Below are positions 8,659 through 17,835 of a stretch of 36,504 nt of DNA, piece after piece. The notes under the pieces are model-generated. The model did no database searches and had not been told where the DNA came from. It was given only the letters and a program-made list of their open reading frames with translations. The first letter of the stretch is position 1. Each line of letters starts with the position of its first letter. Origin of the DNA: Deltaproteobacteria bacterium (GTDB lineage: Bacteria; Desulfobacterota; Desulfuromonadia; Desulfuromonadales; Geopsychrobacteraceae); the NCBI GenBank assembly GCA_024279255.1, contig JAJRRT010000044.1, positions 1-36,504 on the forward strand, read 5' to 3'. A program made the position numbers and the translations under genes.

Positions 8659-9351
8659 ATGCAACTTCCTACCCCGTTAATTGAAGGCCGTTTACTGAAG
8701 CGCTACAAGCGGTTTTTTGCCGATGTTGAACTTACCGACGGTTCTGTTGTTACTGCTCATACTCCGAACACTGGCAGCATGTCGCAATGTGCCGTCCCCG
8801 GTTATTCTGTTCTGATCTCCGCTAACGATGATCCTAAACGTAAATTGAAATATACCCTTGAACTGATTCGGGTTAACGACCACTGGGTTGATACCCATAC
8901 GCAGCGGACAAATCGAATCGTTGAAGAGGCGTTGCAGGATAATAAAATCGCTGAATTCATCGGTTACAAATTGAAGCGCGAATTTCGTTATGGTGCTAGT
9001 CGTATCGACTTCTACCTTGAAAAAGCGGAAGAGAAAGTCCTGCTTGAGGTGAAAAATGTCACGCTTTGCGAAAAGGGTGTCGCTAGATTTCCTGATGCAG
9101 TTACAATCCGTGGTCAGAAACATCTGCTTGAGCTGAAGGAGGCAGTGACTCAGGGGTATTATGGGGTGATTTTCTTCCTGGTTCAGCGTGCCGAGGCGAC
9201 AAGTTTTTCGCCAGCTGATGAGATCGACTCCGAATATGGAAGGCTCTTGCGAGAAGTTGTTGCTGCCGGGGTTGAGCCACTGGCGTACAAGACGCTTGTC
9301 AGCCCGCAGGAAAATCGGGTTGGCCAACGAATTCCGGCTGTTCTGGACTGA
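8659..9351 (+). CDS. sfsA: SfsA family DNA/RNA nuclease
   Basis: The 230-residue product has the family length and signatures: LIEGRLLKRYKRFFADVEL, AHTPNTGSM, a restriction-like core with RIDFYLE and VLLEVKNVTL, and FPDAVTIRGQKHLLEL. E. coli SfsA was first described as a sugar-fermentation stimulation protein and later as a nuclease with an OB-like N-terminal DNA-binding part and a PD-(D/E)xK-like core. The ATG follows directly on the T-run of a terminator hairpin that contains the ribosome site. tmcAL starts 8 bases after the stop, so the two genes are probably one operon. Confidence 0.92.
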   Translation: MQLPTPLIEGRLLKRYKRFFADVELTDGSVVTAHTPNTGSMSQCAVPGYSVLISANDDPKRKLKYTLELIRVNDHWVDTHTQRTNRIVEEALQDNKIAEFIGYKLKREFRYGASRIDFYLEKAEEKVLLEVKNVTLCEKGVARFPDAVTIRGQKHLLELKEAVTQGYYGVIFFLVQRAEATSFSPADEIDSEYGRLLREVVAAGVEPLAYKTLVSPQENRVGQRIPAVLD

Positions 9352-9359
9352 GGTATCCT

Positions 9360-10607
9360 ATGCGCGCTGTCGGTCTGATAACAGAATATAATCCATTTCA
9401 TAATGGGCACTTGCATCATCTGCAGCAGAGTAAAGAGCTTGCAGATGCCGAAGTGTCGGTCGCTGTGATGAGTGGCAATTTTTTACAGCGTGGTGAACCT
9501 GCGCTCTGTGATAAATGGGCGCGGACAGAGATGGCACTGGCTGCCGGAGTCGACCTGGTGGTTGAGCTCCCCTTTATCTTTGCCTGTAATAGTGCGCCTC
9601 ATTTCGCAAAGGGTGCGGTGCAATCTCTTGATGCAATCGGAGGGATGGACCATTTCAGCTTTGGCAGTGAGGTTGGCCTTCTTGGCCCCTTGCAAACTTG
9701 TGCCGACTTGCTGATTGAAAAGAGTACAGAAATTGAACGACAGTCGCAGAAATTGCTCCGGCAAGGGGAGAATTACCCGACCGCACGGGCTAAAATTTTG
9801 CGCGCGATGTTACCTGATTCTGCTGCAATCGAAGTCCTTGACTCCCCCAATAATATTCTCGGAATTGAATACTTGAAGGCGCTCCGCCTGACCGGCTCAG
9901 ATCTGGAAGCTTTGACGGTTCAGCGTGTAGGTGCTGGGTACCATGATTTGCAAGCTGATGGCTCGATCGCCAGCGCAACAGGAATCCGCCGGATGTTGAA
10001 TGACGGGGAAGAAGTCAGTAGTTTTCTTCCGAAGGTGGTTAACTCGACGCTCCTCAGTATTCTATCTGGAGAGAAAGTTCCCGACCAAAACTGTTTCTTG
10101 AGAATTTTGTTGGCCAGAATTCTGCGTGGTGCGGCGAGTTTACAGGGAATTTATCAGGTTGAACACGGACTTGAAAATCGTTTGTTCGAGGTTGCGCTGA
10201 CGGCGACCACCCTTGAGGATTTGATTGACGGGATCAAGGTCCGCCAGTTGACCCGAACCCGGGTACAGCGGATCCTCTGCCAACTCCTTAATGAGGTTGA
10301 AGAAGAGGTTGCTTTGACATTACTCGATCAAGGCCCGCTTTATCTCCATTTGCTCGGTTGCACAAAAAAGGGGGAGAAGTTTCTTTCTGCAAGTCGAAAA
10401 GGGCGCCGGTTGCCATTGGTCGGTAACTATTCTCGGATTCATAACCAGCTACAAAGGTTTTATGGTCGTGATAGTGAGTGCTACCGATTGGCACTTGAAC
10501 AATTACAGCTTGAACTGAGAGCGAGTGATAATTATGCGCTGCTGCAAAAAGGATTTTCGGCACGCCGACAAAGTGACTTCTTTGAAGCGGTGAGACGACA
10601 ACAGTAA
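9360..10607 (+). CDS. tmcAL: tRNA(Met) cytidine acetate ligase (YlbM family)
   Basis: Nucleotidyltransferase-fold enzyme that activates acetate with ATP and acetylates the wobble cytidine of elongator tRNA-Met. The 415 residues start with GLITEYNPFHNGHLHHL, where FHNGHLHH is the HIGH-like nucleotide-binding motif. This is followed by VAVMSGNFLQRGEPAL, the GVDLVVELPFIFACNSA block and FSFGSE, all family hallmarks. A GAGG lies just before the ATG. The gene is 8 bases behind sfsA and ends 15 bases from the convergent rmuC stop, with no terminator hairpin between them. Confidence 0.9.
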   Translation: MRAVGLITEYNPFHNGHLHHLQQSKELADAEVSVAVMSGNFLQRGEPALCDKWARTEMALAAGVDLVVELPFIFACNSAPHFAKGAVQSLDAIGGMDHFSFGSEVGLLGPLQTCADLLIEKSTEIERQSQKLLRQGENYPTARAKILRAMLPDSAAIEVLDSPNNILGIEYLKALRLTGSDLEALTVQRVGAGYHDLQADGSIASATGIRRMLNDGEEVSSFLPKVVNSTLLSILSGEKVPDQNCFLRILLARILRGAASLQGIYQVEHGLENRLFEVALTATTLEDLIDGIKVRQLTRTRVQRILCQLLNEVEEEVALTLLDQGPLYLHLLGCTKKGEKFLSASRKGRRLPLVGNYSRIHNQLQRFYGRDSECYRLALEQLQLELRASDNYALLQKGFSARRQSDFFEAVRRQQ

Positions 10608-10622
10608 TTCTTTATTTGCACA

Positions 10623-11888
10623 TCAGTCAAACTCTGGAGGCTTTTGAGGGCTGGTTTCGATCAAGTCAGGGCTGGCGATCTCTCTCTCGCTGCCTGCACC
10701 CATCTCCTTAAAGCGTCGCGCACTGACCAGCACCCGACGATCGAGAGAGGACATCGCTTGATTGTAGCTGTCGACAGCTTTGCCCAACCCCTTGCCCATT
10801 GCATGGAAATGCTCTTCTAATACCGCAATCCGCCCATAGAGTTCTTGTCCCAATTGACTGATCGCCTGGGCGTTTTCGGTCAATTTCTCCTGTCGCCAAC
10901 CGTATGCGACTGAGCGTAAAAGAGCGATCAGAGTCGTCGGCGTAGCGAGCAGAACTTTTTGATCGACACCAATCTCAATCAGGGAGGGATCCTGTTCCAG
11001 TGCGGCGGAAAAGAATGTTTCTCCCGGTAAAAAAAGCACAACAAATTCGGGAGTTGGTTGAAATTGTTCCCAGTAGTTTTTAGCCGATAATTTTCCCAGA
11101 TGGTCGCGGATCTGTCGCGCATGATCTTTTAGATATTTACGACGATTCTCTTCATCTCCTGCTTCAAGGGATTCAAGGTATGCCGCCAAAGGGGCCTTGG
11201 CATCTACAATAATATTTCGTCCGTTCGGTAGCCGGATAATCATGTCAGGGCGAAGCCGCCCCCCTTCAGTATTTGCCGACTGCTGTTCCTCAAAGTCACA
11301 ATGGTTGAGCATGCCAGCCATTTCGACGACGCGTCTTAACTGTATTTCGCCCCAACGGCCTCTAACTGACGGAGCACGGAGAGCTTTGACCAGATTGCTG
11401 GTTTCACGATCGAGGCTGCGCTGACCTTCCAGCATCGTCTTGAGCTGTTCATCCAGTCGTGCGTAGGCACCGGTGCGCACCTGCTCGAGTTGGCCAATCC
11501 GCAGATCGACTTTGCTGAGTGCTTCCTGTAGTGGTTTGACAAGTTGGTCGATGGCGAGTTGGCGGTTGTTAAGATCTCCCTTGGCCTCGGACTGAAACTG
11601 TTCCATTTTGGTCTGGGCCAGATCCAGGAAGCTGCGGTTGTTGGCATTTAAGGCCTCGGCGGAGAGTGCTTTGAACGACTGCTGCAATTGTTGTTGATTC
11701 TGTTTGAGCAAGGTTAACTTCTCTTCAGATGATTGTCGTTCAGCTTCAAGTCGTGCACGATATTCGATTGCTATCTTTTCATATTTTTGCGCTCGATTGC
11801 GGCTGATAAAAAAACCAATTCCCAGCCCGAATGAGCCACTCAGGAGTGCGGTCACGATCAATAACAGTAAAGGCGATATCTCAGTCAC
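10623..11888 (-). CDS. rmuC: RmuC family DNA recombination protein
   Basis: The 421-residue product has an N-terminal membrane anchor (LLLLIVTALLSGSFGLGIGFFI, about residues 6-27). A long coiled coil follows (about 30-160, rich in Q, E, K and L), then the conserved RmuC core: VRGRWGEIQLRRVVEMAGM, RPDMIIRLPNGRNIIVDAKAPL, and FLPGETFFSAALEQDP. RmuC limits sequence inversion in E. coli, and its core is related to nuclease folds. The C-terminus is hydrophilic. The gene is convergent with tmcAL. Its start is at the end of a 255-base gap that contains a possible small RNA. Confidence 0.92.
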   Translation of the reverse strand: MTEISPLLLLIVTALLSGSFGLGIGFFISRNRAQKYEKIAIEYRARLEAERQSSEEKLTLLKQNQQQLQQSFKALSAEALNANNRSFLDLAQTKMEQFQSEAKGDLNNRQLAIDQLVKPLQEALSKVDLRIGQLEQVRTGAYARLDEQLKTMLEGQRSLDRETSNLVKALRAPSVRGRWGEIQLRRVVEMAGMLNHCDFEEQQSANTEGGRLRPDMIIRLPNGRNIIVDAKAPLAAYLESLEAGDEENRRKYLKDHARQIRDHLGKLSAKNYWEQFQPTPEFVVLFLPGETFFSAALEQDPSLIEIGVDQKVLLATPTTLIALLRSVAYGWRQEKLTENAQAISQLGQELYGRIAVLEEHFHAMGKGLGKAVDSYNQAMSSLDRRVLVSARRFKEMGAGSEREIASPDLIETSPQKPPEFD

Positions 11889-11974
11889 AGCAAAGTCCTC
11901 TTTTTTGTTGTTTTGGCTGGGGATATATTGGCGTTATAATTATCAGATAGACCAGTCTGTCGGCAAGCCAGGGT

Positions 11975-12112
11975 TTGCTTGATGTTAATTGCGCGATACA
12001 ATAGAGCACAAGGGGTTTAGAGTTGAAAGGGCGAAGAGGATCCCTTTTTGTGAAAACCTTTCAGGTGGTCCTTAACTCTTCGACGTGTAAATCGAGCCCA
12101 CCTCTCTTGAGG
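11975..12112 (+). ncRNA. Structured intergenic segment, possible small RNA
   Basis: The gap between rmuC and the small membrane protein holds no open frame I trust. On the plus strand TTGCTT (11975-11980), a 16-base spacer and TACAAT (11997-12002) form a fair promoter. The sequence beyond it can fold: AAAGGG (12026-12031) with CCCTTT (12042-12047); CACAA (12007-12011) with TTGTG (12048-12052); AGGTGG (12063-12068) with CCACCT (12098-12103), enclosing TCGA/TCGA (12080-12083, 12092-12095); and CCTC/GAGG (12101-12112). An alternative pairing joins AGAGTT (12019-12024) to AACTCT (12074-12079). No clear terminator follows, and no known family (6S, tmRNA, RNase P, SRP) was recognised. Confidence 0.25.
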
Positions 12113-12143
12113 TTGTTGCGGAGCGGAGTAGGAAGCTTAGTGG

Positions 12144-12512
12144 TCAGGCATGACGGCTTATGAGGAGGAAATATTGAACGAGTCCAAAGATTGAGATGCA
12201 TAGCATGACGATCAGAGACGCCCGCGTATGATCATTTTTACGGCGTTTACGCTTACTGTTAATAATGAGTCCTCCAATGCTGCTGAAAAAGCAGATGAGC
12301 AGTAAGTAAAAGAGATATTGCATCAATTCCAGATCCCAGGATCGCCGTAATCTCAGATCGTAGAAGCGGTCAAAAAAAGTTTCAATTTCAGGTTTGGCAA
12401 CGGCAGTGATGAAGAGGGCCGCAACAAGACTGACACCGCTCAGTAGGCCTGACCATGTCAGAAGTTTTATCCAGAGGTCTGGTCCTTGCCGACGATCAAT
12501 CTTTCGGGCCAT
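12144..12512 (-). CDS. Small hypothetical three-helix membrane protein
   Basis: I do not recognise this 122-residue protein. It has three likely membrane helices at about residues 14-38, 61-84 and 98-118, and a strongly basic loop SKRKRRK at about 86-92. By the positive-inside rule the loop between helices 2 and 3 should face the cytoplasm, which puts the N-terminus outside. I start at ATG 12512 (MARKIDRRQG) because AAGGAG precedes it by 6 bases; a frame extended to 12542 lacks a ribosome site. It is divergent from clpS, with only 80 bases between the starts. Confidence 0.7.
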   Translation of the reverse strand: MARKIDRRQGPDLWIKLLTWSGLLSGVSLVAALFITAVAKPEIETFFDRFYDLRLRRSWDLELMQYLFYLLLICFFSSIGGLIINSKRKRRKNDHTRASLIVMLCISIFGLVQYFLLISRHA

Positions 12513-12592
12513 CAGTTTCTCCTTGACCATCTTTTCGGTCAATTTAGGTTATGTTAGAATGTAGCATTATCAGACAAGGAGCATTGTATCGC

Positions 12593-12901
12593 ATGAGTCG
12601 GGATCAACAGTTGCCATCAATTACCAGCAGGGCACAGGACATTACGAAAACGCCGCCACTGTTTAAGGTTTTGATGCATAATGACGATTATACCACTATG
12701 GAGTTTGTCGTCGAGGTTTTGCAGTCGGTTTTTCACCAGAGTGACACTGCGGCCGAACGGATTATGTTAGCGATTCACTTTCAGGGTTTGGGCCACTGCG
12801 GCACTTATCCCTTTGCCATTGCCGAGACCAAAGTTGAAGAAGTATGCAGCAGGGCACGCAAGGCAGGCTATCCGCTGCGTTGCAGTGTCGAGAAGGAGTA
12901 A
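12593..12901 (+). CDS. clpS: ClpS, N-degron adaptor for ClpA
   Basis: The 102-residue adaptor binds destabilising N-terminal residues and hands the substrate to ClpAP. The binding-pocket elements are present: PPLFKVLMHNDDYTTMEFVVEVL (Asn-Asp-Asp-Tyr loop and gatekeeper Met), LAIHFQGLGHCG with the pocket His, and AETKVEEVCSRAR; the C-terminus PLRCSVEKE matches the E. coli pattern. I choose ATG 12593 (MSRDQQLP), 11 bases after AAGGAG at 12576-12581. The frame runs open to an ATG at 12551, but that lies before the ribosome site. clpA starts 12 bases after the stop, so the two are cotranscribed. Confidence 0.92.
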   Translation: MSRDQQLPSITSRAQDITKTPPLFKVLMHNDDYTTMEFVVEVLQSVFHQSDTAAERIMLAIHFQGLGHCGTYPFAIAETKVEEVCSRARKAGYPLRCSVEKE

Positions 12902-12913
12902 TAAAGATAATTT

Positions 12914-15157
12914 ATGTTTAATCATGATGTTCAGATAGCCTTTACTCTGGCGGTTAGAGAGGCGCAACGGCGGCGTCACGAATATTTGACCACCGAACAT
13001 ATCCTTTATGCCCTGCTCTTTGAGGGGAGCGGCCAGCAGGTGATCAGTGTCTGCGGTGGTGATGTTGAAGAGCTTAAGCGTCAACTGGAGGATTTCTTCG
13101 ACAAGCATCTTGTCTCATTGCCCGCAGAGGTTGAGGATGAGGAGGTCCCGCGCCAGACCTTGGCTCTGCAACGTATGCTGCAACGCACGGTGCTACATAT
13201 GCAGTCTTCAAATCAGGACGAGGTCGGAGTCGGCGACCTGTTGGCAGCGATACTTGAAGAAGAGAACAGTCATGCTTGTTTCTTTCTTGCAGGTCAAGGG
13301 ATAGAGCGGGTAGACGTTTTGGATTACATCTCCCATGGCACAGGGGATTCTTCATCTGAACCAGCTCAGGATCAACCATCATCTCCGCAACCTGATGAGG
13401 TGAACAAGCCCAAAAAAAATGCCAGCGATCCACTGAAGGCATTCACCCACGATTTGATTGCGCGCGCTAAAGCAGGCAAGATTGATCCATTGATTGGTCG
13501 TGAACAAGAACTTGAACGCACTTTATTGGTTCTATGTCGTCGGCGCAAAAATAATCCGATTTTTGTCGGGGAGCCGGGGGTTGGTAAGACCGCAATGGCT
13601 GAAGGTTTGGCGTTGCGCGTCGCGAGCGGGGATGTCCCTGACCTGCTTCAAGACAGTGAACTCTTTACCCTCGACATGGGTGCGCTGTTGGCTGGAACCA
13701 AGTTTCGTGGTGACTTTGAAGAGCGCCTCAAGGCCGTTATCAGGGCGCTACAGAAGCGGGACAAGGCCATCTTGTTTATTGATGAAATTCACACTATTGT
13801 CGGGGCCGGTGCGACCAGCGGTGGAAGTCTCGATGCGTCAAATATCCTTAAACCAGTCCTGGGTTCGGGAGAATTGCGCTGCATCGGTTCAACAACCTAT
13901 GAAGAGTATCGCAATCTGTTTGATAAGGATCGTGCCCTTTCGCGACGCTTTCAGAAGATCGATTTGGCCGAACCTTCAGCAGAAGAGAGTCGGGCTATTC
14001 TGGAAGGGCTTAAGGGGAAATACGAAGAGCATCACCAGGTCTCTTATTCTGCGGAGGCCCTTGATGTCGCTGTGCAACTGGCGATCAAGCATCTGCCTCA
14101 ACGCCATCTTCCCGACAAGGCGATCGATGTCATCGATGAGGCCGGTGCTCAGCAGAGACTGTCGCAGCAGAACTGCAAGCCAATTAGAGTTAATGAAATA
14201 GAGAAGGTCGTGGCTCTCATGGCGCGGGTTCCGGTGCGTAGCATCAGTGGTTCCGACCGACAGCAGCTACGTCACCTTGAACGTGACCTTAAACGAGTGG
14301 TTTTCGGACAAGATCCTGCGATTGAGAATCTGGTCCGGAGTATCCACCGTTCACGTGCCGGACTCGGTCATCCTGATAAACCGGTCGGTTCTTTACTCTT
14401 TACCGGGCCAACCGGAGTCGGAAAGACTGAGGTTGCCAAGCAACTTGCGTCAACCCTCGGGGTCAAATTTCTACGCTTCGACATGAGTGAATATATGGAG
14501 AAACATTCGGTGGCCCGGCTGATTGGGGCACCACCTGGTTATGTCGGTTTTGATCAGGGTGGATTGTTAACTGAAAATGTTCGAAAGCACCCTTGGTCGG
14601 TATTATTGCTTGATGAGATAGAAAAGGCTCACCCTGATCTGTTCAATATCTTATTGCAGGTGATGGACCACGGCACTCTGACTGACAATAGCGGAGCCGA
14701 GACAGATTTTCGCAATGTGATAGTCATCATGACCAGTAATATCGGTGGGCGTGAAATGAATATTGCACCGATCGGTTTTGGCGAACGCAATGCCGTAGCG
14801 CCTAAGAATGCAGTAGAAAAAGCCTTTTCTCCCGAGTTCCGTAACCGACTGGACGCAGTGTTGACTTTCGCGTCGCTCGACCAGAAGGTGATGCTGCAGG
14901 TTGTTGATAAATTTATTGGTGAACTGAAAAGTCAATTGGCTGAGCGGAACGTTAGCGTTAAATTGAGTCCCGCGGCACGCCGCTACCTGGCCGAGTGTGG
15001 TTATGATCCACTTTTTGGTGCACGACCTTTAGGGCGAATGATCCAACAGGAAATTAACGATCCTTTGGCCAGTGAAATCCTTTTCGGTGCGTTAAAAGCT
15101 GGTGGTAAAGTTCAGGTTGGTTGTCGTGCTGGCAAGCTCAGCTTCAAATTCAGCTGA
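12914..15157 (+). CDS. clpA: ATP-dependent Clp protease ATPase subunit ClpA
   Basis: Hexameric AAA+ unfoldase of 747 residues feeding ClpP. The N-domain (about 1-143) is followed by an acidic, Pro-rich linker. D1 has Walker A GEPGVGKT (219-226), Walker B ILFIDE near 286-291 and the pore loop [11 protein letters not shown]2 has Walker A GPTGVGKT (498-505), Walker B VLLLDE (563-568), the pore segment GAPPGYVG and the ClpP-docking tripeptide IGF (620-622). The lack of a long middle domain separates it from ClpB and ClpC. The ATG is 15 bases after the nearest AAGGAG, which lies in the end of clpS, so translation is probably coupled. The aat gene follows after a 7-base gap. Confidence 0.95.
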   Translation: MFNHDVQIAFTLAVREAQRRRHEYLTTEHILYALLFEGSGQQVISVCGGDVEELKRQLEDFFDKHLVSLPAEVEDEEVPRQTLALQRMLQRTVLHMQSSNQDEVGVGDLLAAILEEENSHACFFLAGQGIERVDVLDYISHGTGDSSSEPAQDQPSSPQPDEVNKPKKNASDPLKAFTHDLIARAKAGKIDPLIGREQELERTLLVLCRRRKNNPIFVGEPGVGKTAMAEGLALRVASGDVPDLLQDSELFTLDMGALLAGTKFRGDFEERLKAVIRALQKRDKAILFIDEIHTIVGAGATSGGSLDASNILKPVLGSGELRCIGSTTYEEYRNLFDKDRALSRRFQKIDLAEPSAEESRAILEGLKGKYEEHHQVSYSAEALDVAVQLAIKHLPQRHLPDKAIDVIDEAGAQQRLSQQNCKPIRVNEIEKVVALMARVPVRSISGSDRQQLRHLERDLKRVVFGQDPAIENLVRSIHRSRAGLGHPDKPVGSLLFTGPTGVGKTEVAKQLASTLGVKFLRFDMSEYMEKHSVARLIGAPPGYVGFDQGGLLTENVRKHPWSVLLLDEIEKAHPDLFNILLQVMDHGTLTDNSGAETDFRNVIVIMTSNIGGREMNIAPIGFGERNAVAPKNAVEKAFSPEFRNRLDAVLTFASLDQKVMLQVVDKFIGELKSQLAERNVSVKLSPAARRYLAECGYDPLFGARPLGRMIQQEINDPLASEILFGALKAGGKVQVGCRAGKLSFKFS

Positions 15158-15164
15158 GACTCTT

Positions 15165-15884
15165 TTGACCTGCATCTATCTTTCTGAAGAACTCTGGTTC
15201 CCGCCTGTGGAAGAGGCCGAGGAGATCGGCCTGTTGGCTGTCGGCGGGGATCTTTCGCCGCAGCGTCTATTACTCGCTTACAGCCTGGGTATTTTTCCTT
15301 GGTACAATCCTGGCGAACCGATTCTCTGGTGGTCACCAAATCCTCGCTGTGTCCTCTTCCCAGATCAGATTCATATCTCAAGGTCCCTGAATAAAGTCCT
15401 GAAACGTGGTGATTTCCATGTGACTTTTGACCGAGACTTTTCTGCTGTTATTGAGGGCTGTCGTCAGACACGCACTGAGCAGGGGACCTGGATCACGCCT
15501 GAAATGTACAGCGCTTATGTTGAGCTACATCGGCTCGGGTTTGCGCATTCTGTTGAATGCTGGCAAGACGAACAGCTGGTTGGTGGGCTATATGGCGTCA
15601 GTGTGGGACGTTGTTTCTTTGGCGAATCGATGTTCAGTCGAGTCACCAATGCCTCGAAGGTGGCGATGGTGACTCTGTGCCGACAACTGCAAATGCTGGG
15701 ATTTCATCTACTTGATTGCCAGCAGAGCAGTGAGCATCTGTTGAGTCTTGGGGCGACTGAAATTTCCCGCGAAAATTTTTGCCGTCTGCTGGCAGATGGG
15801 TTGCTAGGCGACGGGCAGAAACTTAAGTCTAATTTTCCAGCCTCGCCGCCTGCAGAGGACTCTTCTATATTGCGCTCTCACTGA
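15165..15884 (+). CDS. aat: Leucyl/phenylalanyl-tRNA-protein transferase
   Basis: This enzyme adds Leu or Phe from charged tRNA to proteins with N-terminal Lys or Arg, making primary N-degrons for ClpS. Signatures are [76 protein letters not shown] and LLDCQ. I propose TTG 15165 as the start because [13 protein letters not shown] then aligns with the usual N-terminus; no good ribosome site is visible, so coupling to clpA (stop at 15157) is likely. Other in-frame starts are TTG 15117, GTG 15126 and GTG 15102, inside clpA. The product is 239 residues. Its 3' end overlaps the convergent rdgC end by 20 bases. Confidence 0.9.
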   Translation: MTCIYLSEELWFPPVEEAEEIGLLAVGGDLSPQRLLLAYSLGIFPWYNPGEPILWWSPNPRCVLFPDQIHISRSLNKVLKRGDFHVTFDRDFSAVIEGCRQTRTEQGTWITPEMYSAYVELHRLGFAHSVECWQDEQLVGGLYGVSVGRCFFGESMFSRVTNASKVAMVTLCRQLQMLGFHLLDCQQSSEHLLSLGATEISRENFCRLLADGLLGDGQKLKSNFPASPPAEDSSILRSH

Positions 15885-17040
15885 ACCATGTCGTCATCGC
15901 GGTTGCTTCAGTAGCCCAACTATCATTCAGGCGACATTCAAGAAAGGCTTTCAGCAAGCTGGCGAAGAGCTGCTCACCTTCTTCGATTGTGCCGAGTTTG
16001 GTGTAGAAAGCTGCTTCAGCTTCAAGGGCAGGATCATCCTCAGGGTCACTGTCAGGTTTGTTCATAGGGGTACGAAACCCTGCGAAACTGAAACGCTCAC
16101 CCTTTAAGGTCAATTTCCAGTTCTGTTCTTCTCCGAGGCTCATATGCAGGGTTGCTTCAGAAATCCGCTTGCCACTGCGTAGCGCGGCGCAGACTTCAGA
16201 AAAGCGGTCCTGTGGGCCCGCAACCGAAATTTTTTGTTCGCCTTCCTGGCCGCTTCCGAGTAACAGCAAGCGGTTGTCCAGCCAGGCTGTGAATGGCTGA
16301 TCTTTAAGGAGTGGCCCGTCAGTAGAGACCGCATACCCAGAGTCAGAATTAAGGCTGCGATAGAGCAGCCATTGTAAAAACTCTTCACCCATCCAGCCAT
16401 TGGCCTCGATCTCTTCGAGAGTAGATTCACTGTTGGCCTGATTCAAACTATTCAGTCGTTCTTGCTGTTCTTGGTTCGCGATTTTTTTTGCACGCGCCAT
16501 GGGGGTCAACAGGCGCAGACGTAACTCGGGAAAGCTCTGGTGAAACAACCCCTGGAAGCTATCGATTCGATTCTGACTTAATGAGGTAAAGCGCAGCAGG
16601 CCGCTGTTAAGATCCCATGCGATATCCGATACTGCGGGTACGGGCAGGGTTCGACTGAAGAGCATGCTACTGGCTTGATCCCGGATGGTTTCACGTTCCT
16701 GCTTGGGAACCCGGTTGAAGGTCGGGTGAGCGGAGAGAAAGTCGCCACTGATACGTGCAATTTCTCGCTTGAGAAGCGCAGCTGGAATTTTACGGCGATC
16801 TTCGCGTAAGGCAAAGCAGATCATTTGTTCCCTGCGCAGTTTACGTTCTTCACTGAATTCTGTTGCGTCATTATCGTCCAACTCAACCCAACCGCAGCTG
16901 TATTCATCCGCCGAGTTTTCTATCGATCGAAATCGTTCGTTGTTGAGACGTTCGGTCAAAAGTTGATAAATTTGATCCTGTGGTAGGGTGCCGATAACTT
17001 CAAAATGGCAAATGCCTGCTGAAGGCGCAAGAAGCCCCAT
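15865..17040 (-). CDS. rdgC: RdgC-like recombination-associated protein
   Basis: The 391-residue product resembles the longer RdgC type found in delta-proteobacteria. RdgC of E. coli is a ring-forming double-stranded-DNA-binding protein that restrains RecA. Supporting segments are SCGWVELDD, the block [19 protein letters not shown] (E. coli has a similar LPSPVIKQAL segment), [22 protein letters not shown] and [12 protein letters not shown]. coli RdgC is only about 303 residues; the extra length here is mostly C-terminal, with an acidic stretch [14 protein letters not shown]. It lies last in a minus-strand run behind the J-domain and PilZ genes, 39 bases after the former. An outright different DNA-binding protein is possible but less likely. 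Confidence 0.75.
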   Translation of the reverse strand: MGLLAPSAGICHFEVIGTLPQDQIYQLLTERLNNERFRSIENSADEYSCGWVELDDNDATEFSEERKLRREQMICFALREDRRKIPAALLKREIARISGDFLSAHPTFNRVPKQERETIRDQASSMLFSRTLPVPAVSDIAWDLNSGLLRFTSLSQNRIDSFQGLFHQSFPELRLRLLTPMARAKKIANQEQQERLNSLNQANSESTLEEIEANGWMGEEFLQWLLYRSLNSDSGYAVSTDGPLLKDQPFTAWLDNRLLLLGSGQEGEQKISVAGPQDRFSEVCAALRSGKRISEATLHMSLGEEQNWKLTLKGERFSFAGFRTPMNKPDSDPEDDPALEAEAAFYTKLGTIEEGEQLFASLLKAFLECRLNDSWATEATAMTTWFSESAI

Positions 17041-17079
17041 AGTGTTTTATCCTCTCGGTTTAATCTGATTTAATCGGAA

Positions 17080-17835
17080 TTAACGATGATAGTAGAAATG
17101 GTGCGGATAGCCGTGGCGATATTTCAGGTTATGCTCTGATAGGTCTCCTAGCAAGGTGTTAACTTCTTCGGTGTTCAACAAACCCTGTTCGATGAAGTAA
17201 CTCCCCAGTTTGTCCTGTCGGGTGCGTTGGTGAAGCAAAATAGCCCTAACCTGCAATGAGCTGAGCAGGCCGAGCGACTCAGCACGTTCACCGAAGCGAC
17301 CAAGTTTTTTGCAGGTCAGAATCTGTCCAATGTTCTGATCGTTGAGCCAACCCCAGCGTAGAGCAATTTTTCCGATTGTTGGCCGTTGCTTGCTCTGCCA
17401 GTTCAGGGCATTGAGTAGCAACTTGAACGGGATAAGCCCGCGATAGTAGAGGTAAAGTCCGAATTGCAGGGGACGGGTTGGGAGCGGGCCCTGTCCCGTT
17501 TTTTTGTGTGCCTGACGTGAAACAGTGCTGGTCGGTTTTACCGGTCTGGTCGCAGTGTTACAGCGGGTGCGGGCAGAGAACAGATCACGCTGGCGCAGGT
17601 AGTTTTGAACCAGTTGGTGCGCTTGGTTCAGGTTTTGAAAAAGTAGCACCTGGTTGTGTTTTTCTTGTGTGACTCTCTGGTTACTGTCAGGGTGGGTCGC
17701 TTTTGCTTGTTTACGAAAAGCGGACTTTGCCCCAGAGGGTTGAAGGTATTGCAGAAAACTACGACTTAAAGTGAGATCGTTACCAAACAGGATGCGACAG
17801 GCGCGGAAAGCTTCTGTTTCAGAGATTTGCATCAT
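17080..17835 (-). CDS. J-domain protein with C-terminal MshEN-like repeats
   Basis: A 251-residue protein with a short J-domain-like region around residues 35-80: AFRKQAKATHPDSNQ contains the HPD triad (48-50) that stimulates DnaK. A basic, Thr/Ser-rich linker follows, and the C-terminal third has repeated short helices, PTIGKIALRWGWLNDQNIG, FGERAESLGLLSSLQVRAIL and KLGSYFIEQGLLNTEEV. These resemble the paired helices of MshEN/GspE-N domains, some of which bind cyclic-di-GMP. The tail is rich in His and Tyr. Two adjacent ATGs (17835, 17832) and a TTG precede the frame; the ribosome site is weak. The next gene upstream encodes a PilZ protein, which fits a cyclic-di-GMP theme. The function is unknown. 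Confidence 0.7.
   Translation of the reverse strand: MMQISETEAFRACRILFGNDLTLSRSFLQYLQPSGAKSAFRKQAKATHPDSNQRVTQEKHNQVLLFQNLNQAHQLVQNYLRQRDLFSARTRCNTATRPVKPTSTVSRQAHKKTGQGPLPTRPLQFGLYLYYRGLIPFKLLLNALNWQSKQRPTIGKIALRWGWLNDQNIGQILTCKKLGRFGERAESLGLLSSLQVRAILLHQRTRQDKLGSYFIEQGLLNTEEVNTLLGDLSEHNLKYRHGYPHHFYYHR

Noticed and set aside
8692..9327. 211-codon antisense frame
   Set aside because: Opposite sfsA, which has full family support.
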